Positions 29,024-37,922 of a DNA stretch of 64,000 bases are shown in pieces (positions within the stretch are counted from its first letter, which is position 1; each line of letters starts with the position of its first letter). The notes under the pieces are model-generated. The model saw nothing but the letters and a program-made list of their open reading frames with translations. It had not been told where the DNA came from and ran no database searches. Location: the NCBI RefSeq assembly GCF_000331305.1, contig NZ_KB217478.1, positions 2,756,151 through 2,820,150 on the forward strand, in the 5' to 3' direction. Source of the stretch: Calothrix sp. PCC 7103 (GTDB lineage: Bacteria; Cyanobacteriota; Cyanobacteriia; Cyanobacteriales; Nostocaceae). Position numbers and translations under genes: made by a program.

Positions 29024-29039
29024 AGAAACCCGGTTTCTT
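29024..29039. repeat. CCCGGTTT palindromic repeat, copy 3
   Basis: AGAAACCCGGTTTCTT is almost fully palindromic and lies between two minus-strand genes. A degenerate copy (GAAACCAGGTTTA) is 45 bases to the left. Confidence 0.65.
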
Positions 29040-29061
29040 TACGTAAGTCATAATTAATATA

Positions 29062-30258
29062 TCACATCAATTCTATTATTACTTGTATTTGACAACCGTT
29101 ACCTGGAGAAGTTTCAATATTAAAGTTGCCTCCCAAAGCTTCAGTGCGCTGACGCATACTATGTAAACCAAACCCTTTGGTAGCTTCATTTAAATCAAAA
29201 CCAATTCCATTATCTTGAATTTTTAAATGTAGTTCTGAATGAATATTGAATAGCTCTAAATTTATTTTTCTGGCATTAGCATATTTACAAATATTTGTCA
29301 CCGATTCTTGAATAATTCGATACACAGTAATGCTCAATTCGCTTGATAATGGAGTCGTTAAATTAATTATATATTCTGGTTTAACATTAGTTGTGCGTTC
29401 TACATCTTCGAGAAGTAATATAATTGCCGATTCTAATGAATCACCTTGCCAAGGGTGTAAGCGTAATGCTGATACCGATTGTCGCACATCTTGTAATGCT
29501 TTAGAACCTAACTCTTTTGCTCGTGCTAAAAAATCGTGTGCTTTAACTGGATTTGACTGCGACAGCTTTAACGCAGCTTCTAGTTGTAAATTAAGTGCTG
29601 TTAATGAATGCCCTAAAGAGTCGTGAATTTCTTGTGCGATGCGGTTACGTTCTTCTAAAGTTGCTTGATATTCAACTTTCATTGCATATTGCTTTAATTT
29701 TTGGTTTGCTGCTGCGAGTTTTTCACGACTTTGACGTTCTGACACAATTGTATTCATTAATAATAGTACAAAAATCAGCGCTAGTGCAAATAATACAACA
29801 AAACTTAAAGTGAAAAATTTGAATCGTTCTTGCCCTACTGGTGATACAGGGAATTTATTAAATTTACGAAAAATTGTGAATAAAAATAAACTAAACGATA
29901 ATGAAGTTACAACTAACCGACCGGGTAGTTGAAAAATTAGACAGCTACGAGTAACTAAAATTAAATATATAAATGGAAATAATCGCGAAGCGCGACCGCC
30001 AAACAATATTGTAATTAAAATTAAGCATACTTCGCAAGCAGTATAAATGATTTTACTTGATTGAGTTCCCTTGGGTAATCGTAACCCCATTAAACCAAAA
30101 ATTATTAAGCTGCAAATTGTCAACTCCGGAAAATCTTGTGAGCGTCTTATCCACGGAGTTGGCGCCAGTGAACTGAAGATAGCAATAGTCAACAGCGTCC
30201 ACTCTAGATAAAGCAGAAATCTAAACGGGTGGTTTTTAAATTGAATAGAGTTATTCAT
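29062..30258 (-). CDS. Sensor histidine kinase, HisKA_3 (NarL-partner) type
   Basis: A 398-residue membrane sensor kinase. Five to six helices fill roughly residues 10-170, then a short coiled coil leads to the phosphoacceptor motif NRIAQEIHDSLGHSLTALNLQL, with the histidine at H212. The ATPase part has VTNICKYANARKINLEL (N box) and DNGIGFDLNEATKGFGLHSMRQR (G boxes). This class normally pairs with a LuxR/NarL-type regulator, but none is adjacent. It is divergent from two exported Spy/LTXXQ-like proteins (231-bp gap), so an envelope-stress input is plausible but unproven. Confidence 0.92.
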   Translation of the reverse strand: MNNSIQFKNHPFRFLLYLEWTLLTIAIFSSLAPTPWIRRSQDFPELTICSLIIFGLMGLRLPKGTQSSKIIYTACEVCLILITILFGGRASRLFPFIYLILVTRSCLIFQLPGRLVVTSLSFSLFLFTIFRKFNKFPVSPVGQERFKFFTLSFVVLFALALIFVLLLMNTIVSERQSREKLAAANQKLKQYAMKVEYQATLEERNRIAQEIHDSLGHSLTALNLQLEAALKLSQSNPVKAHDFLARAKELGSKALQDVRQSVSALRLHPWQGDSLESAIILLLEDVERTTNVKPEYIINLTTPLSSELSITVYRIIQESVTNICKYANARKINLELFNIHSELHLKIQDNGIGFDLNEATKGFGLHSMRQRTEALGGNFNIETSPGNGCQIQVIIELM

Positions 30259-30488
30259 CTCGTTCTTCCATATATCGAAATCAAATTAACCAAATATTAA
30301 AAATTTAAATATTAAGCTTATGTACTTAAATTAATAACTTATCATCGGCAACAAAATCTAGTAAAATTAGTCACACCTTCACCCGTGACATAAGTCATGG
30401 TTAGAATCATGACCTTTTTCAAATACAGTCTCTTTACAAAATTACTTATGATGGCAGTATCAAACCAGATAACCTCAAAAACAACCAC

Positions 30489-30944
30489 ATGAAATCCAAA
30501 TTGTCAGTCCTCGCTGGAATAGTTGCTCTGAGCATAACCGCTATCCCTTTTGTCGCGAAAGCTAACATACTAACCTCTCAATCGCAAATTGTAGCTCAAA
30601 CAACAGATACGAAACCCAACCGTGGAAAGTTCGCAGAAGAATTGGGATTGACGGATGCACAGAAAGCAGACCTGGCAAAGATTCGTCAAGATACACGTGC
30701 AGCAATTGAACAAGTTCTTACCCCTGAACAGCGTACTCAATGGCAAGCAGCAAAGCAAAACCGTCAAGCTCGTCGCGGAGGATTTAAAGCTTTAAATCTC
30801 AGCGAAGACCAACGCGCGCAAATTAAGAAAATTAGAGAAACCTCTAAAACTCAAATGGAAGCTGTGTTTACCGCTGAACAGAAACAAAAGATACAGCAGA
30901 TGCGTCAAAATAAGCGTGAGCGTGGTCAGCAACAAAATCGTTAG
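30489..30944 (+). CDS. Exported Spy/CpxP-like (LTXXQ) protein 1
   Basis: A 151-residue protein with an N-terminal signal peptide (KSKLSVLAGIVALSITAIPFVAKA). The mature part is helical, basic and rich in Gln and Lys. It carries LTDAQKADLAKIRQ and LSEDQRAQIKKIRET, both LTXXQ-like helices of the Spy/CpxP chaperone family, and the related LTPEQRTQW. It would act in the periplasm. A paralog follows 205 bp downstream, and a histidine kinase is divergent upstream. Confidence 0.75.
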   Translation: MKSKLSVLAGIVALSITAIPFVAKANILTSQSQIVAQTTDTKPNRGKFAEELGLTDAQKADLAKIRQDTRAAIEQVLTPEQRTQWQAAKQNRQARRGGFKALNLSEDQRAQIKKIRETSKTQMEAVFTAEQKQKIQQMRQNKRERGQQQNR

Positions 30945-30949
30945 AATTT

Positions 30950-30963
30950 AAACCCGGTTTCTA
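30950..30963. repeat. CCCGGTTT palindromic repeat, copy 4
   Basis: AAACCCGGTTTCT directly after the Spy-like gene; a nearby GAAACCGG makes a possible stem. It may act as a terminator. Confidence 0.55.
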
Positions 30964-31149
30964 AGTAATTTCTTTGAAACCGGAAGTTTTATTATTAACC
31001 TTATTATTGCTCAAATAAATTACTAAAAATTTGAGCAATTGATAAAATTTTTTTCAAAATTAAGTAGATTTGTGGTTTTCCCTGACATGCATTTTTGCAA
31101 TAGCTTCCTATAATAGTGAAAGCAATAGGAGAAATCCACGAGGCAATAA

Positions 31150-31596
31150 ATGAAATTAAAAAGCTTATCAATCTTAGCCGGAGCGATTGCCCTGAGTTTA
31201 ACAGCAATCCCTTTTAGTGCGAACGCAAAACCAGTACAGCAATTAGCTCAAGCTCAACAGCAGCCAGCGATTGCTCCTCCACCACAAATCCAACTCAACA
31301 AAAAACAACAAGACCAAGTTCGAGTAATCAACGCTGAAGTTCGTAAGCAAATTGAGGGTGTGTTAACAAAACCGCAACGTGAACAGCTTAAAAAATCGTT
31401 GCAAGCACGTCGCGACCCACAGGGAATTACCCAAGACTTGAAATTAACCCCTGACCAAGGCAGAAGACTTCAGCAAATTGTCGCTGGTTCCCAAAAGAAA
31501 ATTTTTGAAACTGTTTTAACACCACAACAACAGAATCAAATTAGACAGTACTATCAAAGTCAAAGTCGCCAAAATCCTGGTGGGAGACCTAGATAA
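31150..31596 (+). CDS. Exported Spy/CpxP-like (LTXXQ) protein 2
   Basis: A 148-residue paralog of the preceding Spy-like protein. Its signal peptide is very similar (KLKSLSILAGAIALSLTAIPFSANA), and the mature chain has LTKPQREQLKKSL, LKLTPDQGRRLQQI and VLTPQQQNQIRQYY helices. It ends in a basic, Gly/Arg-rich tail. The tandem arrangement suggests a local duplication. A hairpin with an AGCGGGT-type stem (about 31626-31650, ACCCGCTC...GAGCGGGT, followed by TTTTGTTT) looks like an intrinsic terminator. Confidence 0.72.
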   Translation: MKLKSLSILAGAIALSLTAIPFSANAKPVQQLAQAQQQPAIAPPPQIQLNKKQQDQVRVINAEVRKQIEGVLTKPQREQLKKSLQARRDPQGITQDLKLTPDQGRRLQQIVAGSQKKIFETVLTPQQQNQIRQYYQSQSRQNPGGRPR

Positions 31597-31624
31597 TTTA
31601 ATAGTGCTAAGTTACTATCAAATC

Positions 31625-31656
31625 ACCCGCTCCTTTATTCAGAGCGGGTTTTGTTT
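31625..31656 (+). terminator. Intrinsic terminator-like hairpin after Spy-like gene 2
   Basis: ACCCGCTC pairs with GAGCGGGT across a short loop and is followed directly by TTTGTTT. The stem-plus-T-run layout is that of a rho-independent terminator. Confidence 0.7.
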
Positions 31657-31727
31657 AATTCTTGGTATAACCTGCTATTTTGGTAGATATTGGTAATTTT
31701 AGGGGAAGGCGCCCTTATATATTAGAA

Positions 31728-31958
31728 ATGTCTGAAGAATTTACCGTTGGTAGTAAAGTTCGCATTGTCGCACTACCACAATATGTTAAAACTGCTGACA
31801 CAATGCCAATGCTACGTCCTCCTGATGTCATTCAAATCGGAGAGGAAGGTATTATAGTTGACCGTCGCCCAGGTGGATACTGGGGTATACGCTTCACACG
31901 CGGAACATTCCTTCTCGAAAGTCAATATTTTGAAGAAGTTATGAGTCCTGAGCGCTGA
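31728..31958 (+). CDS. sipA: SipA, NblS-interacting regulatory protein
   Basis: A 76-residue soluble protein close to SipA, which binds the essential histidine kinase NblS (DspA/Hik33) that controls high-light and stress responses in cyanobacteria. The signatures are VGSKVRIVALPQYVKTAD, MLRPPDVIQIGEEGIIVDRRPGGYWGIRF and LESQYFEEV. ATG 31728 gives the usual family length; a TTG at 31680 would add residues outside the family. nblS itself is not in the window. Members have been annotated under other names, such as DUF3148. Confidence 0.85.
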   Translation: MSEEFTVGSKVRIVALPQYVKTADTMPMLRPPDVIQIGEEGIIVDRRPGGYWGIRFTRGTFLLESQYFEEVMSPER

Positions 31959-32035
31959 GTAACACTTTAGTGGTAAAACGACAACTCAGCACTATATTGT
32001 AAACTTATATGAAGATGTGAATGTGGTATGTATAA

Positions 32036-32593
32036 ATGATTTATCGTCGCAATTTTCTAAATATACTTCTGGTTGGCTGTTTAACTTTCTTATCTTGGTT
32101 CAGAGGAGAGCCAATTGCCCACGCACTAGGTGGTAAATTGCCCGAAATGAATCAACCCGCACCCGATTTTACACTACCGACTAACACAGGTAATGGAAAA
32201 ATAGCACTAAGAGATTTACGTGGTAAATGGGTAGTACTTTACTTCTACCCAAAAGACTTTACATCAGGATGCACTATTGAAGCACGTCGCTTTCAAGAAG
32301 ATTTACCCAAATACATTCAAAAAAATGCTGAAATTATTGGGGTAAGTGCAGACGACATAGACTCACACGCTGAGTTTTGCGACTCAGAAGGATTAAAATT
32401 CCCTTTACTCGCTGATACTACAGGTAAAGTAAGTAAAGCTTACGGTTCATGGATGAACTTTTTCTCAATGCGTCACAGTTTTATTATTGACCCACAAGGA
32501 ATGTTACGCGAAACTTTTGTTAAGGTCAATCCAAATATTCATAGTAAAGAAGTTCTAGCACGATTAAATGAACTACAACAAACAGCATCGTAA
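32036..32593 (+). CDS. Exported peroxiredoxin Q-like protein, Tat signal
   Basis: A 185-residue thioredoxin-fold peroxidase of the BCP/PrxQ group. The first 33 residues look like a twin-arginine signal (YRRNFLNILLVGCLTFLSW, cleavage near AHA), placing it in the periplasm or thylakoid lumen. The peroxidatic cysteine is C79 in TSGCTIEARRF. The resolving cysteine that PrxQ usually has five residues later is arginine here, so it may use another cysteine (FCDSEG) or a 1-Cys mechanism. Compare the normal copy at 56599-57036, which has both. Confidence 0.88.
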   Translation: MIYRRNFLNILLVGCLTFLSWFRGEPIAHALGGKLPEMNQPAPDFTLPTNTGNGKIALRDLRGKWVVLYFYPKDFTSGCTIEARRFQEDLPKYIQKNAEIIGVSADDIDSHAEFCDSEGLKFPLLADTTGKVSKAYGSWMNFFSMRHSFIIDPQGMLRETFVKVNPNIHSKEVLARLNELQQTAS

Positions 32594-32597
32594 ATAA

Positions 32598-33101
32598 ATG
32601 GACTTTGAACCCCAAAACACCGACGAAACCCCTACACCCAGTATTGAATTTGCCGAACCAACACCTCGTAAATCTTTAGAGATATTACGAGATGCTGAAG
32701 CGTTACTACGTCGTCCAACTGTTGCTGCCATTACTCCAATTTTACCTGTACCCTTGAGCAGGTGCCTCGAAGAGGTGAATAACGTAGCAGATAATACGTT
32801 AAATCAGCTAGCAGAAGTAGATGTAGAGCAAATATCAGACTGGGAGCTGCGACCAGCAAGGATTCAAGTTGGTTTAGGTTTTGTTGGTTTCAGTGCGCTG
32901 ATGGTCATCATTTTGTTGCTGTACTTAAATACACTCCATCCAGAATTAAGCCCCATCGAACAAATCGCAAGATATTGGTACCAATATATTTGGTTTGTTA
33001 ATCTTGGTGTAGCAGGTATGTTTGTACTTGGACGCGAAGCAATGCGTCCGGTGCAAAAACCTAAAAAAAGAAAACGCAAAATATATATAGATAATTTTTA
33101 A
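32598..33101 (+). CDS. Conserved two-helix membrane protein
   Basis: A 167-residue protein of unknown function, probably cyanobacteria-specific. The first 90 residues are soluble, rich in Pro, Glu and Thr; two membrane helices follow (about residues 93-113 and 128-147). The tail is strongly basic (KPKKRKRKIYIDNF). It starts four bases after the peroxiredoxin gene and is probably translated with it. Its end overlaps the convergent holB end by four bases. Confidence 0.7.
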   Translation: MDFEPQNTDETPTPSIEFAEPTPRKSLEILRDAEALLRRPTVAAITPILPVPLSRCLEEVNNVADNTLNQLAEVDVEQISDWELRPARIQVGLGFVGFSALMVIILLLYLNTLHPELSPIEQIARYWYQYIWFVNLGVAGMFVLGREAMRPVQKPKKRKRKIYIDNF

Positions 33102-34045
33102 GCAAGCATCTTCAAAAACGTACATTCCCAAACTAAACGTGGTTGAGCGTAGCAAAGTAGATTTTTTCTAGTTTGTTCGAGTAGCTTAATAATATTTGGT
33201 TGATGTCGCTGTTGCCAGTACATTTGTTGTAAATAGTCAACCAACCATAATTGAGCTTCGGTTTCTAATTCTTTGTCGATTTGTTTGGCTAATTCTAAAC
33301 AGTGCCGAAGGTTTGCTGGTGCCTTAGTAACAGATTTTAATAAGTCACAATTTATAGATTGCATTTGTTGGTATGATTCTATTGCTTCTCCGGGACTTCC
33401 AGCAGCTATATTGATGATTGCTTGATGCTGCAATATTTCTTGATGTCCCGTTTTTGTTAGTACTTGTGTCATACCTGCTGTGTCTAAGCGATGAAATGGT
33501 ATGCGTTGGCATCGCGACACAATAGTTGGTAATATGGCATCTAAGTTAGGCGCCGTTAAAATTAATGTTGCTTTTCCTGGTTCTTCAAGAGTTTTAAGTA
33601 AAGCATTTGCGGCGGACTCTGCCATTGTTTCGGCTTGTTCTATGACTACGGCACTTCTAGGCGCCAACATTGGGGGACGACTTAGAAATGTTGTAATTTC
33701 ACGGACTTGTTCAAGCCGAATAACTGGTGGTGCCTTGCGTTTAATTTTTTTTTCTGCTGCTTCTTGTGGAGTATAACGTTGTCCTTGGTGCTGGTATGTT
33801 GGTTGCACCCAAAGTACATCAGGATGATTACCTTGCTGTAAACGTTTAGTCGTCGAGTCACTCGATATATTATTAATAGAGTGTGAAAATAATAATTCAA
33901 TGAAGCAACGCGCTGCTAAACTTCGCCCAACTCCATCGGCGCCTGCAAATAAGTATGCGCTCGCAATTCTATTTTTGGTTACAGCTTGTTTCAGTAACTC
34001 TACTGCCTGTTGTTGTCCAATCAGAGGTGCAAAAAAATCTGTCAT
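33098..34045 (-). CDS. holB: DNA polymerase III, delta' subunit
   Basis: A 315-residue AAA+ clamp-loader subunit. The nucleotide-binding region reads FAGADGVGRSLAARCF, with the degenerate P-loop typical of delta'. It has ALLKTLEEPGKATLILTAP and SRCQRIPF, the arginine-finger SRC motif. Its start overlaps the stop of tmk (ATGA), as is common in cyanobacteria, so tmk and holB form a two-gene unit. Confidence 0.95.
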   Translation of the reverse strand: MTDFFAPLIGQQQAVELLKQAVTKNRIASAYLFAGADGVGRSLAARCFIELLFSHSINNISSDSTTKRLQQGNHPDVLWVQPTYQHQGQRYTPQEAAEKKIKRKAPPVIRLEQVREITTFLSRPPMLAPRSAVVIEQAETMAESAANALLKTLEEPGKATLILTAPNLDAILPTIVSRCQRIPFHRLDTAGMTQVLTKTGHQEILQHQAIINIAAGSPGEAIESYQQMQSINCDLLKSVTKAPANLRHCLELAKQIDKELETEAQLWLVDYLQQMYWQQRHQPNIIKLLEQTRKNLLCYAQPRLVWECTFLKMLA

Positions 34046-34680
34046 TTTATAGATAGGTCACGAAGACGTTGAGTGCAAATTTGCTGAATTTGAGTTTGTA
34101 TAGTATTTTTGTCCTGGTTTGCATTGATTCTAACAATTTTTTCAGGGTACATGGTAGATAGAGTTGTGTATCCTTGTTGTACACGATGGTGAAAGTCAAT
34201 TTTTTCTGCTTCAATTCTGTCTGCCACTTGGACGCTTTTACGTTTACGTGCAAGTCCGGTTTCAACGTCAATATCAAACCACAACACTAAATCAGTTTCC
34301 AAACCAGCAATAGCAATTGTATTTAATTGGTCAATTAGATTCATATCTAAATTGCGACCATAACCTTGATATGCAATGGTGGAATAAATAAAGCGGTCGC
34401 ATAATACATATTTTCCTGCTGCCAAATTTGGTTTGAGTTCTTGCTCGACATGTTGGGCGCGGTCAGCAGCATATAATAAAAGTTCAGTGCGGGGATCAAT
34501 GGCGTTATTATTAGCTTCGAGTAATAATCTTCGCAGATGTATTCCTAAATTAGTCCCCCCAGGTTCGCGTGTAACCATAACTGGCACACCTATACTTTGC
34601 AACCATTCACTAGTTAATTGAATTTGGGTAGTTTTCCCACATCCTTCTACCCCTTCAAAAACGATTAATTTGCCATGCAT
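34042..34680 (-). CDS. tmk: Thymidylate kinase
   Basis: Phosphorylates dTMP to dTDP. The 212-residue protein has the P-loop FEGVEGCGKTT (residues 8-18), the TREPGGTNLG motif, the DRFIYSTIAYQGYGR motif and the LID region RKRKSVQVADRIE. Translationally coupled to holB (four-base overlap). Length is normal for bacterial Tmk. Confidence 0.97.
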   Translation of the reverse strand: MHGKLIVFEGVEGCGKTTQIQLTSEWLQSIGVPVMVTREPGGTNLGIHLRRLLLEANNNAIDPRTELLLYAADRAQHVEQELKPNLAAGKYVLCDRFIYSTIAYQGYGRNLDMNLIDQLNTIAIAGLETDLVLWFDIDVETGLARKRKSVQVADRIEAEKIDFHHRVQQGYTTLSTMYPEKIVRINANQDKNTIQTQIQQICTQRLRDLSIK

Positions 34681-34685
34681 AATAT

Positions 34686-35405
34686 TTAAATAGATTGTGA
34701 ATCCAAGCCCTTTAATTGGTAATTTTCGTCAAAATCAGCTAATACTGGGTAAATAATTGGGTACGTCTCATCAATACTGACTAATCTTTCCTCATATTCT
34801 CTTAAATAACCCTTACGTCGTTCATCGTTGATTTTAGTGGCGCCAAATACAACAAAAGGAGGTAATACATCAAAACCAACATATCGCAAAATTCCGTGAT
34901 TGATTGGGTAAAGAATAGTATGAATATCACCATGTAAACCAACTTCAGTGTACATGGGTAATTTTCCACCTGTAGTTAGCGACAACATCGCTTTTTTTCC
35001 TTTAAAAACACCATTATCATACCATTTGCCACCACCATAAATCTTACCTGCTGCAAATACTTTATCCACCCATCCTTTTAATATTGCTGGTAAACCAAAC
35101 CACCACAATGGAAATTGAAAAATAAGTAAATCGCACCAAAATAACTTTTCCATTTCGGCTTTGATATCTTCAGAAAAACCATCATTCTCGCTTGCATAAT
35201 AATCTTCAATTTGCTGCTTAAAATAATCAGAGTCTTTTTCTGAAGTAAAGTTACGACGGTCAGACACAGGGTTAAAGTTCATAGCATACAAATCAGAAAT
35301 AATTACCTCATTACCTGTTTGTTCAAGAACAGCTTTTGCATGTCGAGTTAATCCAGCATTAAAACTTTGGTTTTCGGGATGAGCGTGAACGATAAATACT
35401 TTCAT
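34686..35405 (-). CDS. NAD(P)H:quinone reductase, flavodoxin fold (NQO/KefF-like)
   Basis: A 239-residue flavoprotein of the NQO1/NAD(P)H dehydrogenase (quinone) family. The N-terminus KVFIVHAHPENQSFNAGL binds the FMN/FAD phosphate. FQFPLWWFGLPAILKGWVDKVF and LTTGGKLPMY complete the flavin site. It likely reduces quinones by two electrons to protect against redox cycling. ATG 35405 is preferred to an ATG at 35414 because it directly precedes the flavin-binding motif. It lies six bases after tmk's start on the same strand and may be co-transcribed with tmk-holB. Confidence 0.9.
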   Translation of the reverse strand: MKVFIVHAHPENQSFNAGLTRHAKAVLEQTGNEVIISDLYAMNFNPVSDRRNFTSEKDSDYFKQQIEDYYASENDGFSEDIKAEMEKLFWCDLLIFQFPLWWFGLPAILKGWVDKVFAAGKIYGGGKWYDNGVFKGKKAMLSLTTGGKLPMYTEVGLHGDIHTILYPINHGILRYVGFDVLPPFVVFGATKINDERRKGYLREYEERLVSIDETYPIIYPVLADFDENYQLKGLDSQSI

Positions 35406-35420
35406 TGGCAACATTAAAAA

Positions 35421-35894
35421 TTAAGTTAACGTAATCAAATCAATGACATCTTGGTGACGACCGAGCAACTCTTTATATTCAATAATTTGTTTTAAAGGCT
35501 TAACTTTTAATCTTAACCCTTCATAATAAAAAGTATTAAATATAGACAAATCATCATCTAATTTAACAGGTGTATCATTGTGATATATAAATGCTTCCTC
35601 AGCTTGATTTATTTCAACATCCACTCCATGAATAACCAAAGTCATCATAAATAAATCAAACTCATCATCAACAATTCGCATTAAATCAATAGCTATATAC
35701 TCCTTAAACAGTTCGGCAACTAACTCAATATCTTTTTGTACCACCTCAATATCAATATCATGTAACTCCCAATGGGAACCGTAAAGATTGCCAGCTAACC
35801 CACCTGTAATACGATATGTAATATTATGTTCCTCAAAAACTGGAATGATAAACTTTAACGCTTGAATATGATTCTCAGATATAGCATCATTCAT
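35421..35894 (-). CDS. Nucleotidyltransferase-fold protein
   Basis: A 157-residue protein with the start of a minimal nucleotidyltransferase (MNT-like) domain: GG at residues 31-32 (ITGGLAGNLYGS), then HDIDIEV with D46 and D48 as candidate metal ligands. A third acidic residue could be in GVDVEINQ. The end KPLKQIIEYKELLGRHQDVIDL resembles the helix found in many small nucleotidyltransferases that modify antibiotics or act in toxin-antitoxin pairs. No partner toxin is beside it. It lies 15 bases upstream of the quinone reductase, in the same direction. Confidence 0.65.
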   Translation of the reverse strand: MNDAISENHIQALKFIIPVFEEHNITYRITGGLAGNLYGSHWELHDIDIEVVQKDIELVAELFKEYIAIDLMRIVDDEFDLFMMTLVIHGVDVEINQAEEAFIYHNDTPVKLDDDLSIFNTFYYEGLRLKVKPLKQIIEYKELLGRHQDVIDLITLT

Positions 35895-35908
35895 AGATAT
35901 AACCCTTC

Positions 35909-35959
35909 CTCTCTTTCTTCTCTTTCTTCTCTTCCTTTGCGTCCTTTGCGTCCTTTGCG
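35909..35959. repeat. Nine-base tandem repeat
   Basis: Three exact TCCTTTGCG units (35933-35959) follow a pyrimidine-rich stretch that also has a nine-base period. TCCTTTGCG arrays are frequent between genes in filamentous cyanobacteria. Confidence 0.7.
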
Positions 35960-35969
35960 GTTAATTATA

Positions 35970-37745
35970 CTAACCCTCAGTGTACTCACGAGGTGTATAA
36001 ACCCAAACCCCCTCAGAATGCTTAACCACACGTGTTTTACTCGACCCCACCAAAACCAAAGTACGCATATCAACTTCCGAAACAGAAAAATCTCCAAGAC
36101 TCCTAACCAACACAGACTCCCCCACCCTACCAAGATTACGAGCAAGAACCACAGGAGTTTCCGGCAAACGATACTTTAGTAAAATGTCGCGTGCAGACGC
36201 TAACTGCCAAGTACGTTGTTTCGATGCAGGGTTATAAAAAGCGATAACCATATCAGAACTAGCAGCAGCAATAATACGACTTTCAATTATCGACCAAGGC
36301 TTAAGAATATCAGATAAAGAGATAACACAAAAATCATGCCCTATCGGCGCCCCAATTTTAGCAGCAGCAGCTTGTAAAGCCGAAATACCTGGAGCAACCT
36401 GAACTTGTACATGCTGCCATTCTGGAACAGCATTTGACTCCAATACCTCAAATATAGCCGCAGCCATTGCGTAAATGCCAGGGTCTCCAGAAGAAACAAC
36501 AGCAACATTACGTCCCTCTGCTGCCAAGTCTAAAGCCATCTTTGCTCGCGCCAATTCTTCACGATTATCAGACTCATGGCGCCGTTGTCCAGGACGTAAG
36601 GCCCCTGCCAAATCCAAGTAAAAACTATAACCAACTAAATCAGTTGCCTCATTGAGTATACGTTTAACTTCAGGAGACATCCACCCACTAGCACCCGGTC
36701 CAGTCCCAACAATAAATAATTTCCCTCTCGCCCTACCAATTGCATCAGCATCAATAATAGAAGAAGACAAAGCTATAGATATCTCAATAGAATCATTTGA
36801 TACTTGCGTTAATAACTTACCAGATGAACCCGTTGCAGTCAGCGCTAGTAAATCAGCCATTTTAGCTTGAGACTCTATATCTTCTCCTTGACACATCTGT
36901 ATACTTTGTAACTCCAACAGCCGAAGCGGTACATCTAAAACGCGCGCAATTTGATTAATCACAGTTTGAGCAGCGTCTTTATTTAAAGCAAACACACCTG
37001 CCACCGATTTTTCACTAAGTCCAGCATTTACAAGCAATTCCTTAACTAACACTACCGCATCTTCTACTTCTATATCGTTTACACGGTTTACACTGGCGCC
37101 AATAGCCAAGGTAGCAGGATGATAAACTAAACATTCAGGAGTATAATCTGTCTTATATTCAGTTACGCGAATCTCTAAATCTCCATTCGCATCGAAAGGT
37201 AGTTTGCTGTTAACTAACCAATTTAGGTTTAAGAGCGCATTTCCTTCCAACTTGACTTTTGCACCAGCAAGCAAATCTGAAATAAAACCCTTTGCAGCTT
37301 CAGGATTTGCTAAGTAATATCCTTTTGGGGGAGCGAGTAGTGCAGTACGGAAGCGAATGTCTCCTGTTGTGGTAATTGCTGGTGGAACTTTAAGCACTGC
37401 TGCAATAAGTCTTGCCATATCATTAACCCCCTGGAGTCCACCCAACAGAGGTACAACAGCACTACCATCTTCAGCAACAGCTAAAACAGGTGGCTCTTGG
37501 CGTTTGTCAGAGATAATAGGAGCAAGCGAACGAATCAAAATTCCCGCAGCACAAACACCGACTATCGAGGTTCCACTAGCGAACAAATCACGTAGCGTAT
37601 CCCCAAAATCATCAAAACTCCTATCAACTCCTGTAGTGCGCTTAAGTAAACCGTAAACGGTAGCACTAGGTAAAGCACTTGCGATTTGGCGCCCAAGTGC
37701 AACACTATTTTGGTTAAGTACAATAATTGCAGCAGGTGGAAGCAT
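35970..37745 (-). CDS. cobJ: CbiG-CobJ fusion: cobalt-precorrin-5A hydrolase / precorrin-3B C17-methyltransferase
   Basis: A 591-residue two-domain enzyme of cobalamin synthesis. The first half (residues 1-335) is CbiG-like: VYGLLKRT, GVCAAGILIRSLAP, LGGLQGVNDMARLIA, YHPATLAIGASVNR and FALNKDAAQT. The second half is a CobJ/CbiH methyltransferase: GKLFIVGTGPGASGWMSPEV, VGYSFYLDL, VVSSGDPGIYAMA and DMVIAFYNPASKQRTWQL. Such fusions are usual in cyanobacteria. It would act in the corrin ring-contraction steps. cobQ lies 17 kb away, so the pathway genes are scattered. Confidence 0.93.
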   Translation of the reverse strand: MLPPAAIIVLNQNSVALGRQIASALPSATVYGLLKRTTGVDRSFDDFGDTLRDLFASGTSIVGVCAAGILIRSLAPIISDKRQEPPVLAVAEDGSAVVPLLGGLQGVNDMARLIAAVLKVPPAITTTGDIRFRTALLAPPKGYYLANPEAAKGFISDLLAGAKVKLEGNALLNLNWLVNSKLPFDANGDLEIRVTEYKTDYTPECLVYHPATLAIGASVNRVNDIEVEDAVVLVKELLVNAGLSEKSVAGVFALNKDAAQTVINQIARVLDVPLRLLELQSIQMCQGEDIESQAKMADLLALTATGSSGKLLTQVSNDSIEISIALSSSIIDADAIGRARGKLFIVGTGPGASGWMSPEVKRILNEATDLVGYSFYLDLAGALRPGQRRHESDNREELARAKMALDLAAEGRNVAVVSSGDPGIYAMAAAIFEVLESNAVPEWQHVQVQVAPGISALQAAAAKIGAPIGHDFCVISLSDILKPWSIIESRIIAAASSDMVIAFYNPASKQRTWQLASARDILLKYRLPETPVVLARNLGRVGESVLVRSLGDFSVSEVDMRTLVLVGSSKTRVVKHSEGVWVYTPREYTEG

Positions 37746-37922
37746 TTCTTGATGGTAAATGTTTAACCTGAATCATATTACCAAGGTAAAAGGCGCCTTT
37801 CACATCATTTCACACCCTTGAAGTAGCAACCCCTTACTTTTTTGATAGGCACCAACCGCACTATATAAGCGATAATGCGTTGAGTATGATGTTTGGATAA
37901 GGTGTGGAGTGAGGAACAGTAA

